DNA of 64,000 nucleotides from Oligoflexia bacterium (GCA_023701205.1 JAMPXJ010000004.1:124001-188000), one strand, 5' to 3'. Shown: positions 45,359 through 55,283, counted from the stretch's first letter. The notes: generated by a model from the sequence alone, not told the origin. Numbers and translations are program-made.

Positions 45359-47671
45359 ATGGCAAAGAAAGCGCTCGTCATAGTCGAGTCACCATCCAAG
45401 GCGAAGACCATCCAGAAGTATCTCGGCCGGGAGTACATCGTGAAAGCGAGCGTCGGGCACATCAAGGATCTTCCCAAGAGCAAGCTCGGGGTGGACGTCA
45501 AGAAAGGCTTCGAGCCGGATTACCAGCTGATCCCATCCAAAACCAAGGTGATCGAGGATCTCAAGAAGGCTTCTGAGAAAGTCCCCGTGCTCTATCTGGC
45601 GACCGACCCGGACCGCGAGGGCGAGGCCATCGCCTGGCATATTAATGAGGAGCTCAAGGCGCGCGGCAAGAAAGTGCATCGCGTGCTTTTCAACGCGATC
45701 ACCAAGCCCGCCATCATCGAAGCGATGGGGAATCCCCAGAAGCTCAACTCCGACATGTATCACGCGCAGCAGGCGCGCCGGATCCTTGACCGGCTCGTGG
45801 GCTACAAGATCAGCCCCCTGCTCTGGGACAAGGTGCGGCGCGGAATCTCGGCGGGGCGCGTTCAATCCGTCGCTCTGCGACTGATCGTCGATCGCGAGAC
45901 CGAGATCAAAGCCTTCAAGCCCGAGGAGTACTGGTCCATCGAAGGGACTTTCGCCAAGGACGGAGTGGAGTTCAAGTCGCGGTTCTTCAAGATCGACGGC
46001 AAGGACCCCGAGCTCCCGAACCGGCAGGCGGTCGACGATATCCTCAATGCGATGCAGGGCGCGAGCTGGACCGTCGCGAGCATCGAGCAGAAGGAGCGCT
46101 CGCGCAAGCCCGCGGCGCCGTTCATCACGAGCCGCCTCCAGCAAGAGGCCGCGCGCAAGCTCGGCTTCAGCGCGAAGAAGACCATGACTCTCGCCCAGCG
46201 CCTCTACGAAGGCGTGGACCTTAGCGACCTCGGCACCCACGGCTTGATCACCTACATGCGTACCGACTCAGTCAGGACCGAGCCGGGCGCGCTCGAAGCG
46301 GTGCGCGAGCATATCAAGGCGACTTACGGGGCCGCGGCGCTGCCGGCCGAGGCGAACGTCTACAAGTCCCGCAAGAGCGCGCAGGACGCGCACGAGGCGA
46401 TCCGCCCCACCTCGCTCGAGTTCCATCCCGAACGGGTCCAGGGTTTCCTGGATAAAGACGAGTTCCGGCTCTACCAGCTCATCTGGAACCGCTTCGTCTC
46501 CTCGCAGATGAAGCCCGCCGTCTACGATCTGACCGCGATCGACATCAGCGCGCGGGACAAAAAAGGGCGCGAGCAGCAGTTCCGGACCACGGGCTCGGTG
46601 CTGAAGTTCGCGGGTTTCACGGCCGTCTACGGCGAGAGCGATGAAGATGACAAGGAAGGCAGCTCCGAGGGAGGGGTTCTGAAGCTCCCCGCGCTCGAGG
46701 AAGGCGACAAGGTCCGGAACCAGGGCACCGAGCCCGCGCAGCATTTCACCCAGCCGCCGCCGCGCTACACGGACGCCTCGCTCATCCGCGATCTCGAGGA
46801 AAAAGGCATCGGCCGCCCGTCGACCTACGCCTCCATTCTCTCCAACATCCAGGATCGCGAGTACGTCGAGAAGCGCGAGAACAAGTATTTCCCGAGCGAG
46901 CTGGGCACGGTGGTGACCGAGCTGCTCGTTGCGTCCTTCCCCGACATTCTCAACAGCGAGTTCACCTCCGAGATGGAGGATCAGCTCGACGGGATCGAGG
47001 AAGGCAAGAGCGACTGGAAGAAGACCCTGGGCAAGTTCTGGAAGCCTTTCGAGAAGACCCTCGAGCAGGCCAAGAAGAACATGAAGAACGTGAAGCGCCA
47101 GGAGGTGCCCACCGACATCAAGTGCGAGAAGTGCCAGCACACGATGGTCATCAAGTGGGGCAAGCTCGGCTCCTTCCTCGCCTGCTCGAACTATCCGGAG
47201 TGCAAGAACACGCAGGATTTCAAGAAGGACGATCAGGGCAGGATCGTCATCATCCCGAAGGAATTCACCGACAAGAAGTGCGAGAAGTGCAGCAACCCGA
47301 TGGTGATCAAGAGCGGGAAGTTCGGAAAGTTCCTGGCCTGCTCGGATTATCCCAACTGCAAGTCCACGCAGCCGTTCACGCTGGGCATCCCCTGCCCCGA
47401 GTGCAAGGTGGGCGAGATCGCGCAGCGGCAGTCCCGCTACCGCCGGCTCTTCTACAGTTGCAACACCTGGCCCAAGTGCAACTTCGCGATGTGGGACAAG
47501 CCGCTGAACACGCCCTGCCCTAAATGCGCCTTCCCGATCCTCTCGGAGAAGATCACCAAGCGCGCAGGCCTCATGCACAAGTGCGTGAAGAAGGAATGCG
47601 GCTTCATCGACGTCATCGATCCGGATGCCGGCAAGGCGCCTGCGCCGGAAAAGGGCGCGGAGGTCGCGTAA
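45359..47671 (+). CDS. topA: DNA topoisomerase I
   Basis: 770 residues. The TOPRIM residues are E10 and DPDREGE at 83-89, and the active tyrosine is Y299 (GLITYMRTDSVR). Four cysteine-rich zinc ribbons follow at the C-terminus: the first three near 585, 640 and 680, the last starting at about 720 (CPKCAFPILSEKITKRAG). It relaxes negative supercoils. ATG 45359 comes 67 bases after dprA. Confidence 0.97.
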   Translation: MAKKALVIVESPSKAKTIQKYLGREYIVKASVGHIKDLPKSKLGVDVKKGFEPDYQLIPSKTKVIEDLKKASEKVPVLYLATDPDREGEAIAWHINEELKARGKKVHRVLFNAITKPAIIEAMGNPQKLNSDMYHAQQARRILDRLVGYKISPLLWDKVRRGISAGRVQSVALRLIVDRETEIKAFKPEEYWSIEGTFAKDGVEFKSRFFKIDGKDPELPNRQAVDDILNAMQGASWTVASIEQKERSRKPAAPFITSRLQQEAARKLGFSAKKTMTLAQRLYEGVDLSDLGTHGLITYMRTDSVRTEPGALEAVREHIKATYGAAALPAEANVYKSRKSAQDAHEAIRPTSLEFHPERVQGFLDKDEFRLYQLIWNRFVSSQMKPAVYDLTAIDISARDKKGREQQFRTTGSVLKFAGFTAVYGESDEDDKEGSSEGGVLKLPALEEGDKVRNQGTEPAQHFTQPPPRYTDASLIRDLEEKGIGRPSTYASILSNIQDREYVEKRENKYFPSELGTVVTELLVASFPDILNSEFTSEMEDQLDGIEEGKSDWKKTLGKFWKPFEKTLEQAKKNMKNVKRQEVPTDIKCEKCQHTMVIKWGKLGSFLACSNYPECKNTQDFKKDDQGRIVIIPKEFTDKKCEKCSNPMVIKSGKFGKFLACSDYPNCKSTQPFTLGIPCPECKVGEIAQRQSRYRRLFYSCNTWPKCNFAMWDKPLNTPCPKCAFPILSEKITKRAGLMHKCVKKECGFIDVIDPDAGKAPAPEKGAEVA

Positions 47672-47832
47672 AGCGCGCGCGCCGGAAAAACCCGGCAGGA
47701 TTAGCCTAAACGCGACATTTTTGTTGAGGCAAGTTTTCAGGAAGTACCGGAAGCGACCTGGAATTCGGCTACTTTTGGAGACCTGACTATGCTTCGGGTT
47801 CGTTCCAACCAACCTGAACTGAAAAGGATCAT

Positions 47833-48189
47833 CTATTGTTCGCCGGCAACAAACGGCTTTATACCCTGGTCGCCCAGGCAGCTGGACACGGTTTTGTGGT
47901 CCGTGCGTTTCTCTTTGACCACGAGCTCGCAAAGCTTGCGCTTGTACTTCGTACTGATTCCGCACTCGCTCTTTTCTTTCAGGTCGCTCGCCGCTGCCTT
48001 AAAACACGGACTTTCCTGGATAACGATTTCATCGTCGGTTTCAGCGATAAAGCCACAATATCGGGCAATCCAATTTATCGGCGCTCCGTCGATCGAACAG
48101 GCACCTTTACCCGCCTTCTCGCCAGGGTATACGGACACTGGGAAAATCACCCCTATAAGAGCGCACAAAATGATTTTCCTAAAAATCAT
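47833..48189 (-). CDS. Small secreted cysteine-rich protein
   Basis: 118 residues from ATG 48189, which has an AAGGAGGA site and a signal peptide after it (about 1-22, ending SVYPG). The mature part has six cysteines (CSID, YCGF, SPCF, SECG, KLCE, SSCLG), enough for three disulfide bonds. No family is recognised. Its AT content is higher than in the neighbours, which may mean recent transfer. A -10-like TACAAT lies at 48210-48215. Confidence 0.65.
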   Translation of the reverse strand: MIFRKIILCALIGVIFPVSVYPGEKAGKGACSIDGAPINWIARYCGFIAETDDEIVIQESPCFKAAASDLKEKSECGISTKYKRKLCELVVKEKRTDHKTVSSCLGDQGIKPFVAGEQ

Positions 48190-48209
48190 GGAATTCGTCC
48201 TCCTTGAAG

Positions 48210-48238
48210 ATTGTAATGCGTACGAGGCCCGATCCACA
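48210..48238 (-). promoter_or_regulatory. Candidate promoter of the cysteine-rich secreted protein
   Basis: Minus-strand TACAAT (48210-48215) with a weak TGTGGA 17 bases upstream. Predicted start about 14 bases before ATG 48189, with the ribosome binding site in between. Confidence 0.35.
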
Positions 48239-48490
48239 GAGAAAAGACTTCTCCGATGCCCGGACTATTACCCACGTGACACCCGGTTCAGGCGACCGGA
48301 ATTCTCCACATCCGTACGTCGAATTTTCACAAAAGCAGGATGAAACAGCCATAAATGGCTCTGAAACACGTGAGGACGTTCGGCATTCCGCCCATTCTCC
48401 GCTTCCGCCGACTGCCTCGTCGCCTGTCGAAATCGGCTCCCCTCGGGCATTCCAGTGCGTCTGAGAGGCCCGAAATTCCCGTGGTATCCG
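48239..48490. other. Intergenic stretch, nothing recognised
   Basis: No ORF with coding character on either strand, no repeat and no strong hairpin. The start of the frameshifted HNH gene follows. Confidence 0.4.
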
Positions 48491-49523
48491 ATGGGAGTGA
48501 ATACCCTCAAATCATTGTCCGATCCCGAGCTGCTCACGCAAACCCGCCTCATAGTCTCACGCGAGCGCGAGCTCACGACCGAGCTTCTGTGGCACCTCCG
48601 GGAAGTGGAGCGCCGCCGGCTCTACGCCGAGCAGGGCTACTCCAGCATGTTCCACTACGTCACGCGCGGCCTGGGCTATTGCGAAGGGAGCGCGGTCCGG
48701 CGGCTTCAGGCCATGCGACTCCTCAAGGAGCTCCCCGAGCTCGAGCCGGCTCTGAAAAGCGGCGAACTGAGCCTGTCAAACGCGAGCGCCGTGCAGTACT
48801 TTTTCAAAACCCGTCTCCGAAGCGGATAAGCGCAAGTTGGTCAACGAAGTCACCGGCAAGTCCCGCCGGCAGTGCGATGAGCTTCTGGCGAGTCTGGCTC
48901 CCGAGGCGCCCAGACCCGAAAGAGCGCGCCCGATCTCGGCGACTCATACGGAAATCCGCTTCACCGCGGATCAAGCTCTCCTGGCGAAGCTAGAGAAGCT
49001 CAAAGGCCTCCTCTCCCATCGCAATCCCAATCCCTCTTACGCGGAGCTAATCGAGCTGCTCGCCGAAATCGCGCTAGGAAAGCTCGATCCCGAGCGCAAG
49101 CCGAAACGAAAACCGCAACCTGATACTGAACTGAAACTGCAACAGAAACAGAAACCGGAACAGAAACTGGAACAGAAATCAGAACTGAAACCAGAACCCA
49201 GGAAAGAAGTACAGGCTCTGTCGCCGCCCGCAACTCCGCCGGCGGAGCTCCCGTCAACCCCCCTCCAAAGATCCCGCTATCTCCCCTCCGCGCTCCGGCG
49301 CGCCGTCTGGAAGCGCGATCAAGGCCGCTGCACCTACGTGAACGAGAAATCCGGCCTCCGCTGCGATTCCCAGCACCTGCTCAAAATCCATCATCTTCAT
49401 GAATTTTCACGAGGCGGCCCGCATAGCCTCGAAAACACGACCTTGCGCTGCCGAAGTCACAACGCATTTGCCGCGATCCAGACTTTCGGAACCGAGCTCA
49501 TGGGCCGGTATCTGAGAAGCTGA
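48491..49523 (+). pseudogene. HNH endonuclease split by a one-base frameshift
   Basis: Two frames make one gene: 48491-48829 (SDPELLTQTRLIVSRERELT, ending at a stop just after QYFFK) and the part from about 48809 to 49523 (VSEADKRKLVNEVTGKS, ending in an HNH nuclease region with C343-like GRCTYV, HHLHEFSRGG and LRCRSHN). Removing one A from the AAAA at 48806-48809 joins them as QYFFKPVSEADKRK. The HNH motif itself is intact. Such proteins are common in Bdellovibrio relatives. Either a real pseudogene, a phase-variable tract or a sequence error. Confidence 0.8.
49127..49200 (+). repeat. Degenerate six-base tandem repeat inside the HNH gene
   Basis: About twelve imperfect copies of CAGAAA/CTGGAA-type hexamers encode an alternating K/E/Q/L linker (LQQKQKPEQKLEQKSE) between the N-terminal and HNH parts. 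Slippage could change linker length. Confidence 0.6.
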
Positions 49524-49798
49524 AGCAAGATCCCGGCGCCCCGAGCTGAGCGAGAACACAGAGCCATCGGCACAAGGCCAGGCGGCGGCGGCGGCCCCGC
49601 CCTTAAGAAACCGCTCCGAAACTCGGGGTGCGCCAGGGGGTCCTGGGCTCGACGGGGAGCTGGCATTTCAAATTCACGATGATTCCAGTCTCGATTGGAA
49701 AGGTGCCCGGGAGAGGAAGTTGCATCAACGCATTTACATCTGGAAACCTGGCTCGACCGAGCCATACTTCTTCACGGCTCCGAACTCGGAGTCGCGAA
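49524..49798. other. Intergenic region with a short GGC repeat
   Basis: A run of five GGC triplets at about 49582-49596; otherwise no gene or clear hairpin. Confidence 0.4.
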
Positions 49799-50161
49799 CT
49801 AGTCAATGGCCAGCAGCGCCTTCACGTTTTCGGGAGGGCGCCCGATCACGGCTTTCTTTCCATTGGTCACGATGGGGCGCTCGATGAGAATCGGGTTCTT
49901 CACGAGAACATCGATCCATTCGGCGCGCGAGCGCGGCGGCTTCGCCTCGAGCCCCAGCTCTTCGTACCGGTCCTCGCCTTTGCGGACGATGGCCTCGGGC
50001 TCAAGCCCGAGCTGATTGAGAAGCGCATCGAGCTCGGCCGCGGTGGGCGGCGTTTCGAGATAGTTGACGACCGAGTACGAGCCTTTCGCCTCTTCGAGGA
50101 TCTTCAGGGTCGCGCGGGATTTACTGCACTGCTGATTGTGGAAGATCGTGAGCTTCGGCAT
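49799..50161 (-). CDS. ArsC-family (Spx/arsenate reductase-like) protein
   Basis: 120 residues. The catalytic cysteine is C12 in QQCSKSR and the fold ends NPILIERPIV and GRPPENV, with the arginines of the glutaredoxin-linked ArsC type. It could reduce arsenate, or be a YffB-like relative; no arsenic genes are adjacent. It lies 14 bases before the outer-membrane-like gene, on the same strand. Confidence 0.8.
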   Translation of the reverse strand: MPKLTIFHNQQCSKSRATLKILEEAKGSYSVVNYLETPPTAAELDALLNQLGLEPEAIVRKGEDRYEELGLEAKPPRSRAEWIDVLVKNPILIERPIVTNGKKAVIGRPPENVKALLAID

Positions 50162-50175
50162 TCAGACTCCAGAAC

Positions 50176-51642
50176 TCAAAGCGCATAGCTGACGCCGAGC
50201 GAGCTCGACAGCAGCGTGATCCGGTTGGAAACCCCGGTAAACTGGATCGCCGCGTGCGCGAGGTCCAGCGTCAGGAAGATCGGATGCGGGATTCCCACTC
50301 GCGTAATCTCATAGCTGCCGCCAGCGGCGATTTCGCGGCTGCTCAGGGAAACCGTGAAGGAGCTGTCGGAGATCGGCGCGAGCTTGACGTAGGCGCTCCA
50401 CGATCGCCCCGAGGCGAGCGTCGCCCCGCTCACCGACGCCAGGAGCTGCGGGCCCATCACCATGCTGGTGCCGTAGTTCGCGCCGGGAACGAGCATTCCC
50501 CAGAGATACCAGCCCAACGAGAACTTCATATTGAAGTTCCCCAGCCCGTGCGACTCCTTCCCGAGCTGATAGCCGATCCTTCCGTTCAAGCCGAAATAGC
50601 GGCTGGGCTGGACGTCGAGCCCCGCGGGACCGCTCGCGCTCGAAAACAGCGGAAGCAGCGTGATGTAGCCGTTGGCCGAGATGTCCGTCGTCTCGGGCAT
50701 GAGCCAGTAGTTGAACAGGTATTTTCCGGTAAGGCCGCCCGAGTTCACCCGGATCGACTGCGGCGCCTCGGTGTACATGAGATAGCTCAGGCCCAGCGAC
50801 GCGCTGTGGGTGAAGCGCGGCTTCTCACGCCGAGGCACCCACTCCACGGAGTAGGCCGCGGCCTGTTTCTTGGTGAAGCCCTGTGTTCCCGTGAGCCGGA
50901 ATTCGCCCAGATCGTAGGGCGGCGCGCCCGCCGAGGGCTGCGGCTTCGCGATCTCGAAAAGCTGTCGCTGAGGGTCGGCTTTGCCCAGACCCGCGCCTTT
51001 GCCCGCGAGGGTCGCCGTGCGCAGCTCCACGCCCGCGGACCAGACCAGGCTCAGCTTGAGCTTCTCGCCTTCGACCTTGCAATGCGCGCCGACGAAGAGA
51101 TGAGGCAGCGCGCTCTTCTCCTTGACGCGCAGGCGGACGTTTTCGGTAAGACAGCTCTCATGCGTCCAGATCTGCGGCTCGGTCTCGTTGAGATCGATGA
51201 TGAGGGTCATCTGGCTCGCGAGGTTTCCCTCGGTGTCCTTGAGGTTCAGCCGGACGACTGTCTGGGGCGAGATCGTGTCCACCGCCATGATCTGGCGCCC
51301 GAGCTTGCGGGTGGCCTCTTTCTCCTCCGCGCTCTGGACGAAGGTGATCTGGCCGCCGGAAACCTCGAATTTCTCGATTTTGACGCTGTCCGGAATCCTC
51401 ACCGCCGTGCGGAACACCGGCCGGTCATGGGGATCCAGCGGAAGGAATTTCAGCCAGCGCCATTCGGAGCTGAAAGGCCAGGTGGCCTTGAGAACCTCCC
51501 CTCCCGGTCCTACCCAGCGGAACTTGGCTTCGGGCAGGCGCGATGGGACGGGACTTTCCGCCCGGGCCGCCGGAATCGCCGAACCGGAGGCGGCAAGCGC
51601 CGCCATCGCGGCAAGGATCGCGATCGGCATCGATCGCTTCAT
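50176..51642 (-). CDS. Secreted outer-membrane beta-barrel-like protein
   Basis: 488 residues from ATG 51642, chosen because it overlaps the ddl stop and starts a signal peptide (about 1-27, ending AARA). The N-terminal half is a soluble beta domain; the C-terminal 200 residues alternate polar and aromatic residues (LGLSYLMYTEA, FSLGWYLWGM) and end LSSSLGVSYAL with a terminal hydrophobic residue, as outer-membrane barrels do. Coupling to ddl suggests an envelope role. Confidence 0.65.
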   Translation of the reverse strand: MKRSMPIAILAAMAALAASGSAIPAARAESPVPSRLPEAKFRWVGPGGEVLKATWPFSSEWRWLKFLPLDPHDRPVFRTAVRIPDSVKIEKFEVSGGQITFVQSAEEKEATRKLGRQIMAVDTISPQTVVRLNLKDTEGNLASQMTLIIDLNETEPQIWTHESCLTENVRLRVKEKSALPHLFVGAHCKVEGEKLKLSLVWSAGVELRTATLAGKGAGLGKADPQRQLFEIAKPQPSAGAPPYDLGEFRLTGTQGFTKKQAAAYSVEWVPRREKPRFTHSASLGLSYLMYTEAPQSIRVNSGGLTGKYLFNYWLMPETTDISANGYITLLPLFSSASGPAGLDVQPSRYFGLNGRIGYQLGKESHGLGNFNMKFSLGWYLWGMLVPGANYGTSMVMGPQLLASVSGATLASGRSWSAYVKLAPISDSSFTVSLSSREIAAGGSYEITRVGIPHPIFLTLDLAHAAIQFTGVSNRITLLSSSLGVSYAL

Positions 51643-52778
51643 CGATGAAACTCCCGCACAAGCGCCTGTTTGCGGGCATGTCGCGCGACCGCGAGATCGA
51701 TGAGCTTCGACAGGAGCTCCTGATACGGGATGCCGGAGGCCTCCCACATCTTCGGGTACATGCTGATGGAGGTGAAGCCCGGGATCGTGTTCACCTCGTT
51801 GAAGTAGAATTTCCCCGAGCCTCGGTCGATGAAGAGATCGACCCGGGCCAGCCCCTCGCACTCGAGCGACTCGAACGCGCGCGCGGCGATGCGTTGGGCC
51901 TCGCGGGTCTGCGCCTCCGTGAGTCGCGCCGGGATATTCAGCGCGGCCCCGTTCTCGTCGAGATACTTGGCTTCATATGAATAAAACTCATGCGTGGGCA
52001 CGACCTCGCCGGGAACGCTCACGAGCGGGGCCGCGCCGGCCTCGGAATTCTCGAGCACGGCAAGCTCGACCTCGCGCGCATCGATCGAGGTCTCGATCAG
52101 GACCTTCGTGTCATAGCGGAACGCGTCCTCGAGAGCGGCGTCGAGCGCCGCGGGTTCCTTCACCTTGTGGACGCCCACGCTCGAGCCGAGGTTCGCGGGC
52201 TTGACGAAAACCGGATAACCCAGCTCGCGCCCGACCCGCTCGCGGACCGCCGCGCGATCGCGCCGCCAGCTCTCGCTCCTGGCCGAGACGTAGGGCACGA
52301 TCGGCAGGCCCGCGTCGCGCACGAGGCGCTTCGTGACCTCCTTGTCCATGCCGACCGCCGAGGCAAGGACGCCGCAGCCCACATAGGCGACATCCGCGAG
52401 CTCGAGCAGCCCCTGGATCGTGCCATCCTCGCAGAGCGGGCCATGCAGCACCGGGAAAACCACATCCACCTTGCGCGGAGCCGAGTTCGCGCCCGCGCCG
52501 AGCGGGATCAGCGCCGTGCCGTCCAGCACCGGGTTCGGCGGAAGGACCACCGGATGATCCTTGAAGATCGGGAGCGCCTGCGCGCCCTTCTCGATGAGCG
52601 AGACGTCGTTCAGGAGCCAACGCCCGTCCTTGTCGATGCCGATGGGAATCACCTCGAACCGGGACGGATCGAGATTGCGGATCACCGAAGCAGCCGAGCG
52701 AAGGGAGACCTCGTGCTCCCCGGACCTTCCGCCATAAAGTACAGCGATCTTAAGCTTTTTCCCCGATGATTCCTTCAT
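51639..52778 (-). CDS. ddl: D-alanine-D-alanine ligase
   Basis: 379 residues from ATG 52778. An ATP-grasp enzyme: VLYGGRSGEHEVSLRSA at the start, the KPANLGSSVGVHKV loop, EVELAVLEN, and the metal site FYFNEVNTIPGF. It joins two D-alanines for peptidoglycan precursors. A longer ORF to 52856 runs into the divergent dehydrogenase gene and lacks family-like sequence. The start sits right behind GAAAGG. Confidence 0.93.
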   Translation of the reverse strand: MKESSGKKLKIAVLYGGRSGEHEVSLRSAASVIRNLDPSRFEVIPIGIDKDGRWLLNDVSLIEKGAQALPIFKDHPVVLPPNPVLDGTALIPLGAGANSAPRKVDVVFPVLHGPLCEDGTIQGLLELADVAYVGCGVLASAVGMDKEVTKRLVRDAGLPIVPYVSARSESWRRDRAAVRERVGRELGYPVFVKPANLGSSVGVHKVKEPAALDAALEDAFRYDTKVLIETSIDAREVELAVLENSEAGAAPLVSVPGEVVPTHEFYSYEAKYLDENGAALNIPARLTEAQTREAQRIAARAFESLECEGLARVDLFIDRGSGKFYFNEVNTIPGFTSISMYPKMWEASGIPYQELLSKLIDLAVARHARKQALVREFHR

Positions 52779-52854
52779 CCTTTCAGAATGAACCCAAGGT
52801 CCGGGTTTGCCAAACAAAAAGACCGGAGTTATCGTTTCGGACAGGGGGAATGAC

Positions 52855-54156
52855 ATGTCCGATTCGAAAAGCCTGAGCTCGCATCTTTGGGATTTCAGCG
52901 ATCTTTACCGCAACGCGGTCCTGCAGCTGGAGGAGGCCGCCACGACGATGCGGCTCGATCCGAACATCGCCGAGCGGCTGAAGGTGCCCAAGCGGGCCCT
53001 CATCGTCAGCGTGCCCATTCGCCTGGACGACGGCACGATCAAGGTTTTCGAAGGCTACCGCGTCCAGCACAACATGACGCTTGGCCCCGGCAAGGGCGGT
53101 ATCCGCTTCCATCCCGAGGTGAACCTCTCGGAGGTCGCGGGACTTGCGATGCTCATGACTTTCAAATGCTCGCTCGTCGGCCTGCCCCTCGGGGGCGCCA
53201 AGGGCGGCATCCGCGTCGATCCCTCGCAGCTCTCCCGGCAGGAGGCGCAGGCTCTCACCCGCCGATACACGAGCGAGATCAACATGATCATCGGCCCGGA
53301 CAAGGATATCCCCGCCCCCGATGTCGGGACCGACGGCCAGCACATGGCCTGGATGATGGACACCTTCTCGCAGGAAAAGGGCTTCGCCGTGCCGGGAGTC
53401 GTCACGGGCAAGCCGATCGAGATCGGCGGCTCGCTCGGCCGCGCCGAGAGCACCGGCCGCGGGGTCGTGTATACTATCCAGCACGCGGCCAAGCACCTGG
53501 CGGCCATCGGCAAGCCTGCCGTCAAGCTCGATGGCTCGACCACCGTGTCGGTCCACGGGTTCGGGAAGGTGGGAGCGGTGGCGGCGCTCGAGATCTATCA
53601 CCTCGGAGCCAAGGTCGTTGCCGTCAGCGACGTGAGCGGCGGCATCTACAACAAGAACGGGCTGAACATCCCCGACGTGCTCAAGCACGTGAGCCGGAAC
53701 AAGGTGCTCGCGGGTTACCCCGAGGCCGAGACGATCTCCAACGAGGATCTGCTCGCGCTTCCGGTGGACGTGCTCATCCCCGCGGCGATCGACGGCGTCA
53801 TCACCGAGAAGAACGTGAGCCGCGTGAAAGCCAAGATCATCGCCGAGGGGGCGAACGGCCCAATCACCACCGATGCGCTCAAGGTCCTCGAGGAAAGAGG
53901 CGCCTTCATCATCCCGGACGTGCTCTGCAACGCGGGCGGCGTGATCGTCTCCTACTTCGAGTGGGTCCAGGGGATGCAGAACTTCTTCTGGAGCGAGAAC
54001 GAAGTGAACGCGAAGCTGGCTGAAGTGATGGAGAACGCGTTCCGCAAGGTGATCGAGATCCAGCAGTCCTACCGCTGCGGAATGAAGACGGCCGCGTTGA
54101 TCGCGGGCGTCGACCGACTCAACCGGGCCATGCTGCTGCGCGGGCTTTTCCCGTAA
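52855..54156 (+). CDS. gdhA: Glutamate dehydrogenase (Glu/Leu/Phe/Val family)
   Basis: 433 residues from ATG 52855 behind AGGGGGAATG. The substrate lysine motif is GGAKGGIRVDP, with GPGKGGIRFHP upstream, and a Rossmann domain GFGKVGAVAALEI. This is the hexameric, about 430-residue, NAD-linked type. It links glutamate and 2-oxoglutarate. It is divergent from ddl. Confidence 0.95.
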   Translation: MSDSKSLSSHLWDFSDLYRNAVLQLEEAATTMRLDPNIAERLKVPKRALIVSVPIRLDDGTIKVFEGYRVQHNMTLGPGKGGIRFHPEVNLSEVAGLAMLMTFKCSLVGLPLGGAKGGIRVDPSQLSRQEAQALTRRYTSEINMIIGPDKDIPAPDVGTDGQHMAWMMDTFSQEKGFAVPGVVTGKPIEIGGSLGRAESTGRGVVYTIQHAAKHLAAIGKPAVKLDGSTTVSVHGFGKVGAVAALEIYHLGAKVVAVSDVSGGIYNKNGLNIPDVLKHVSRNKVLAGYPEAETISNEDLLALPVDVLIPAAIDGVITEKNVSRVKAKIIAEGANGPITTDALKVLEERGAFIIPDVLCNAGGVIVSYFEWVQGMQNFFWSENEVNAKLAEVMENAFRKVIEIQQSYRCGMKTAALIAGVDRLNRAMLLRGLFP

Positions 54157-54464
54157 GTTGCAGCGTACGCGAGGAGACTATCTCGCTCCAGCTCCGTCAA
54201 AACGTCGATCTCAATCACCGACGCGGTCGCGGTCGTCGGAACTCTGCTATTGCTGCGAGAGCCACTTTCCAGGCTTCTTGGCAATCTTCCGAGAGTGACA
54301 CGGTACCCGCCGGAGCCTCAGCTCATCCTGCCGTTATGACGGCGGGAGCCGGATCAGGAGCGCGGCCAATACGACGAAGGAAGATCGGATCATGGCTCTC
54401 AGTATAACCTGGGGTCCGGGAGCGCGGGTCAAGCGCAGAGATATCTTGCGGCAGTCGCCCCGGG
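54157..54464. other. Intergenic region with a copy of the 57-kb repeat arm
   Basis: GCGAGGAGACTATCTC at 54169-54184 is identical to the outer arm of the 126-bp stem-loop at 56902-57027 (57012-57027, reverse strand). A GC-rich hairpin of seven pairs (CCTGCCG/CGGCGGG) lies near 54330-54350. No ORF is credible. Confidence 0.6.
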
Positions 54465-55283
54465 TCACCCAATGAGCGAGAAGAAATCCAGGTTGAAGCA
54501 GTAGAGCGTCTCTTCCCGCGAGGGCTTCACCGTCTTAGCGTACTCCTCGATCAGGGCGACGAGGCGCCCGCGGAGGACCTCGGCATCCGCCACCGAGAGG
54601 CTCGAGACGGTCGAGTAGTGGGTGTCCGTGGCCTTCTGCGCTTCGAGGGACTGAATTGCCTTGAGCCGCCAGTGCGTGTGGTGCCGGGCGATGTTCAGCG
54701 AGGAGCGGTCCAGGTGCAGCTGGGTCGAGCCGGGGCGCAGCTTTCCCTTGGTCTCTTTCAGAAGGCCGAGCTTCACGAGGAAAACGGCCGCGTCCCGGAC
54801 CGTCGCGGGAGTGAGCCTGAGCGCGCGGGCGATGCTCTCGATCGTGCCAAACTCCGGTATCGTGCACAGGATATGGATGGCGGCGTAATACCACTGGCTA
54901 TAGTAGGTGTTCTGCGCCTCCTGCGTGAGGATGCGTTCGGGCGTCACGCGATTTAGGATCTTCAGGTGCCTTTCGCGAAGCTCGGTCATGAGGGATAGGA
55001 AGTGCGTCTTGAGCTCGTCGGTGCCAGCTCTTCCGAATTCGATCATCCAGAGAAAATAGTCTCGCTCCGTGGAGTTGAGTTTCAGGAAGGGGCGGAGCTT
55101 CAGCGCCTGCTCGAGGCTGAGATTGGCCTTGCCGTTGAGAACCTGCGAAACGAAGGCGCTTTGGCAGCCGATCTGCTCCGCCATGCGTGAACGAAAGCCT
55201 TTTTGCAGCTGGGCATTCGAGGCCTCGAAGTGCTTGAGGTAAGACTTGTAGTCGGTGAAATCAAAAATCGTCTTTTCGGTCAT
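54465..55283 (-). CDS. TIGR02147 family regulator
   Basis: 272 residues. An N-terminal helix-turn-helix (about 30-65, MAEQIGCQSAFVSQVLNGKA) and a DUF4423 region (about 120-270, YYSQWYYAAIHILCTIPE, SSLSVADAEVLRGRLVAL) define the family. It is divergent from a secreted-protein gene with an 11-bp palindrome between them, so it probably regulates that gene and itself. The other family member is at 2855. Confidence 0.85.
   Translation of the reverse strand: MTEKTIFDFTDYKSYLKHFEASNAQLQKGFRSRMAEQIGCQSAFVSQVLNGKANLSLEQALKLRPFLKLNSTERDYFLWMIEFGRAGTDELKTHFLSLMTELRERHLKILNRVTPERILTQEAQNTYYSQWYYAAIHILCTIPEFGTIESIARALRLTPATVRDAAVFLVKLGLLKETKGKLRPGSTQLHLDRSSLNIARHHTHWRLKAIQSLEAQKATDTHYSTVSSLSVADAEVLRGRLVALIEEYAKTVKPSREETLYCFNLDFFSLIG

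Noticed and set aside
48800..48812. Programmed frameshift in the HNH gene
   Set aside because: A +1 shift is needed and the tract is not a typical slippery site with a stimulating structure; a plain one-base insertion fits better.
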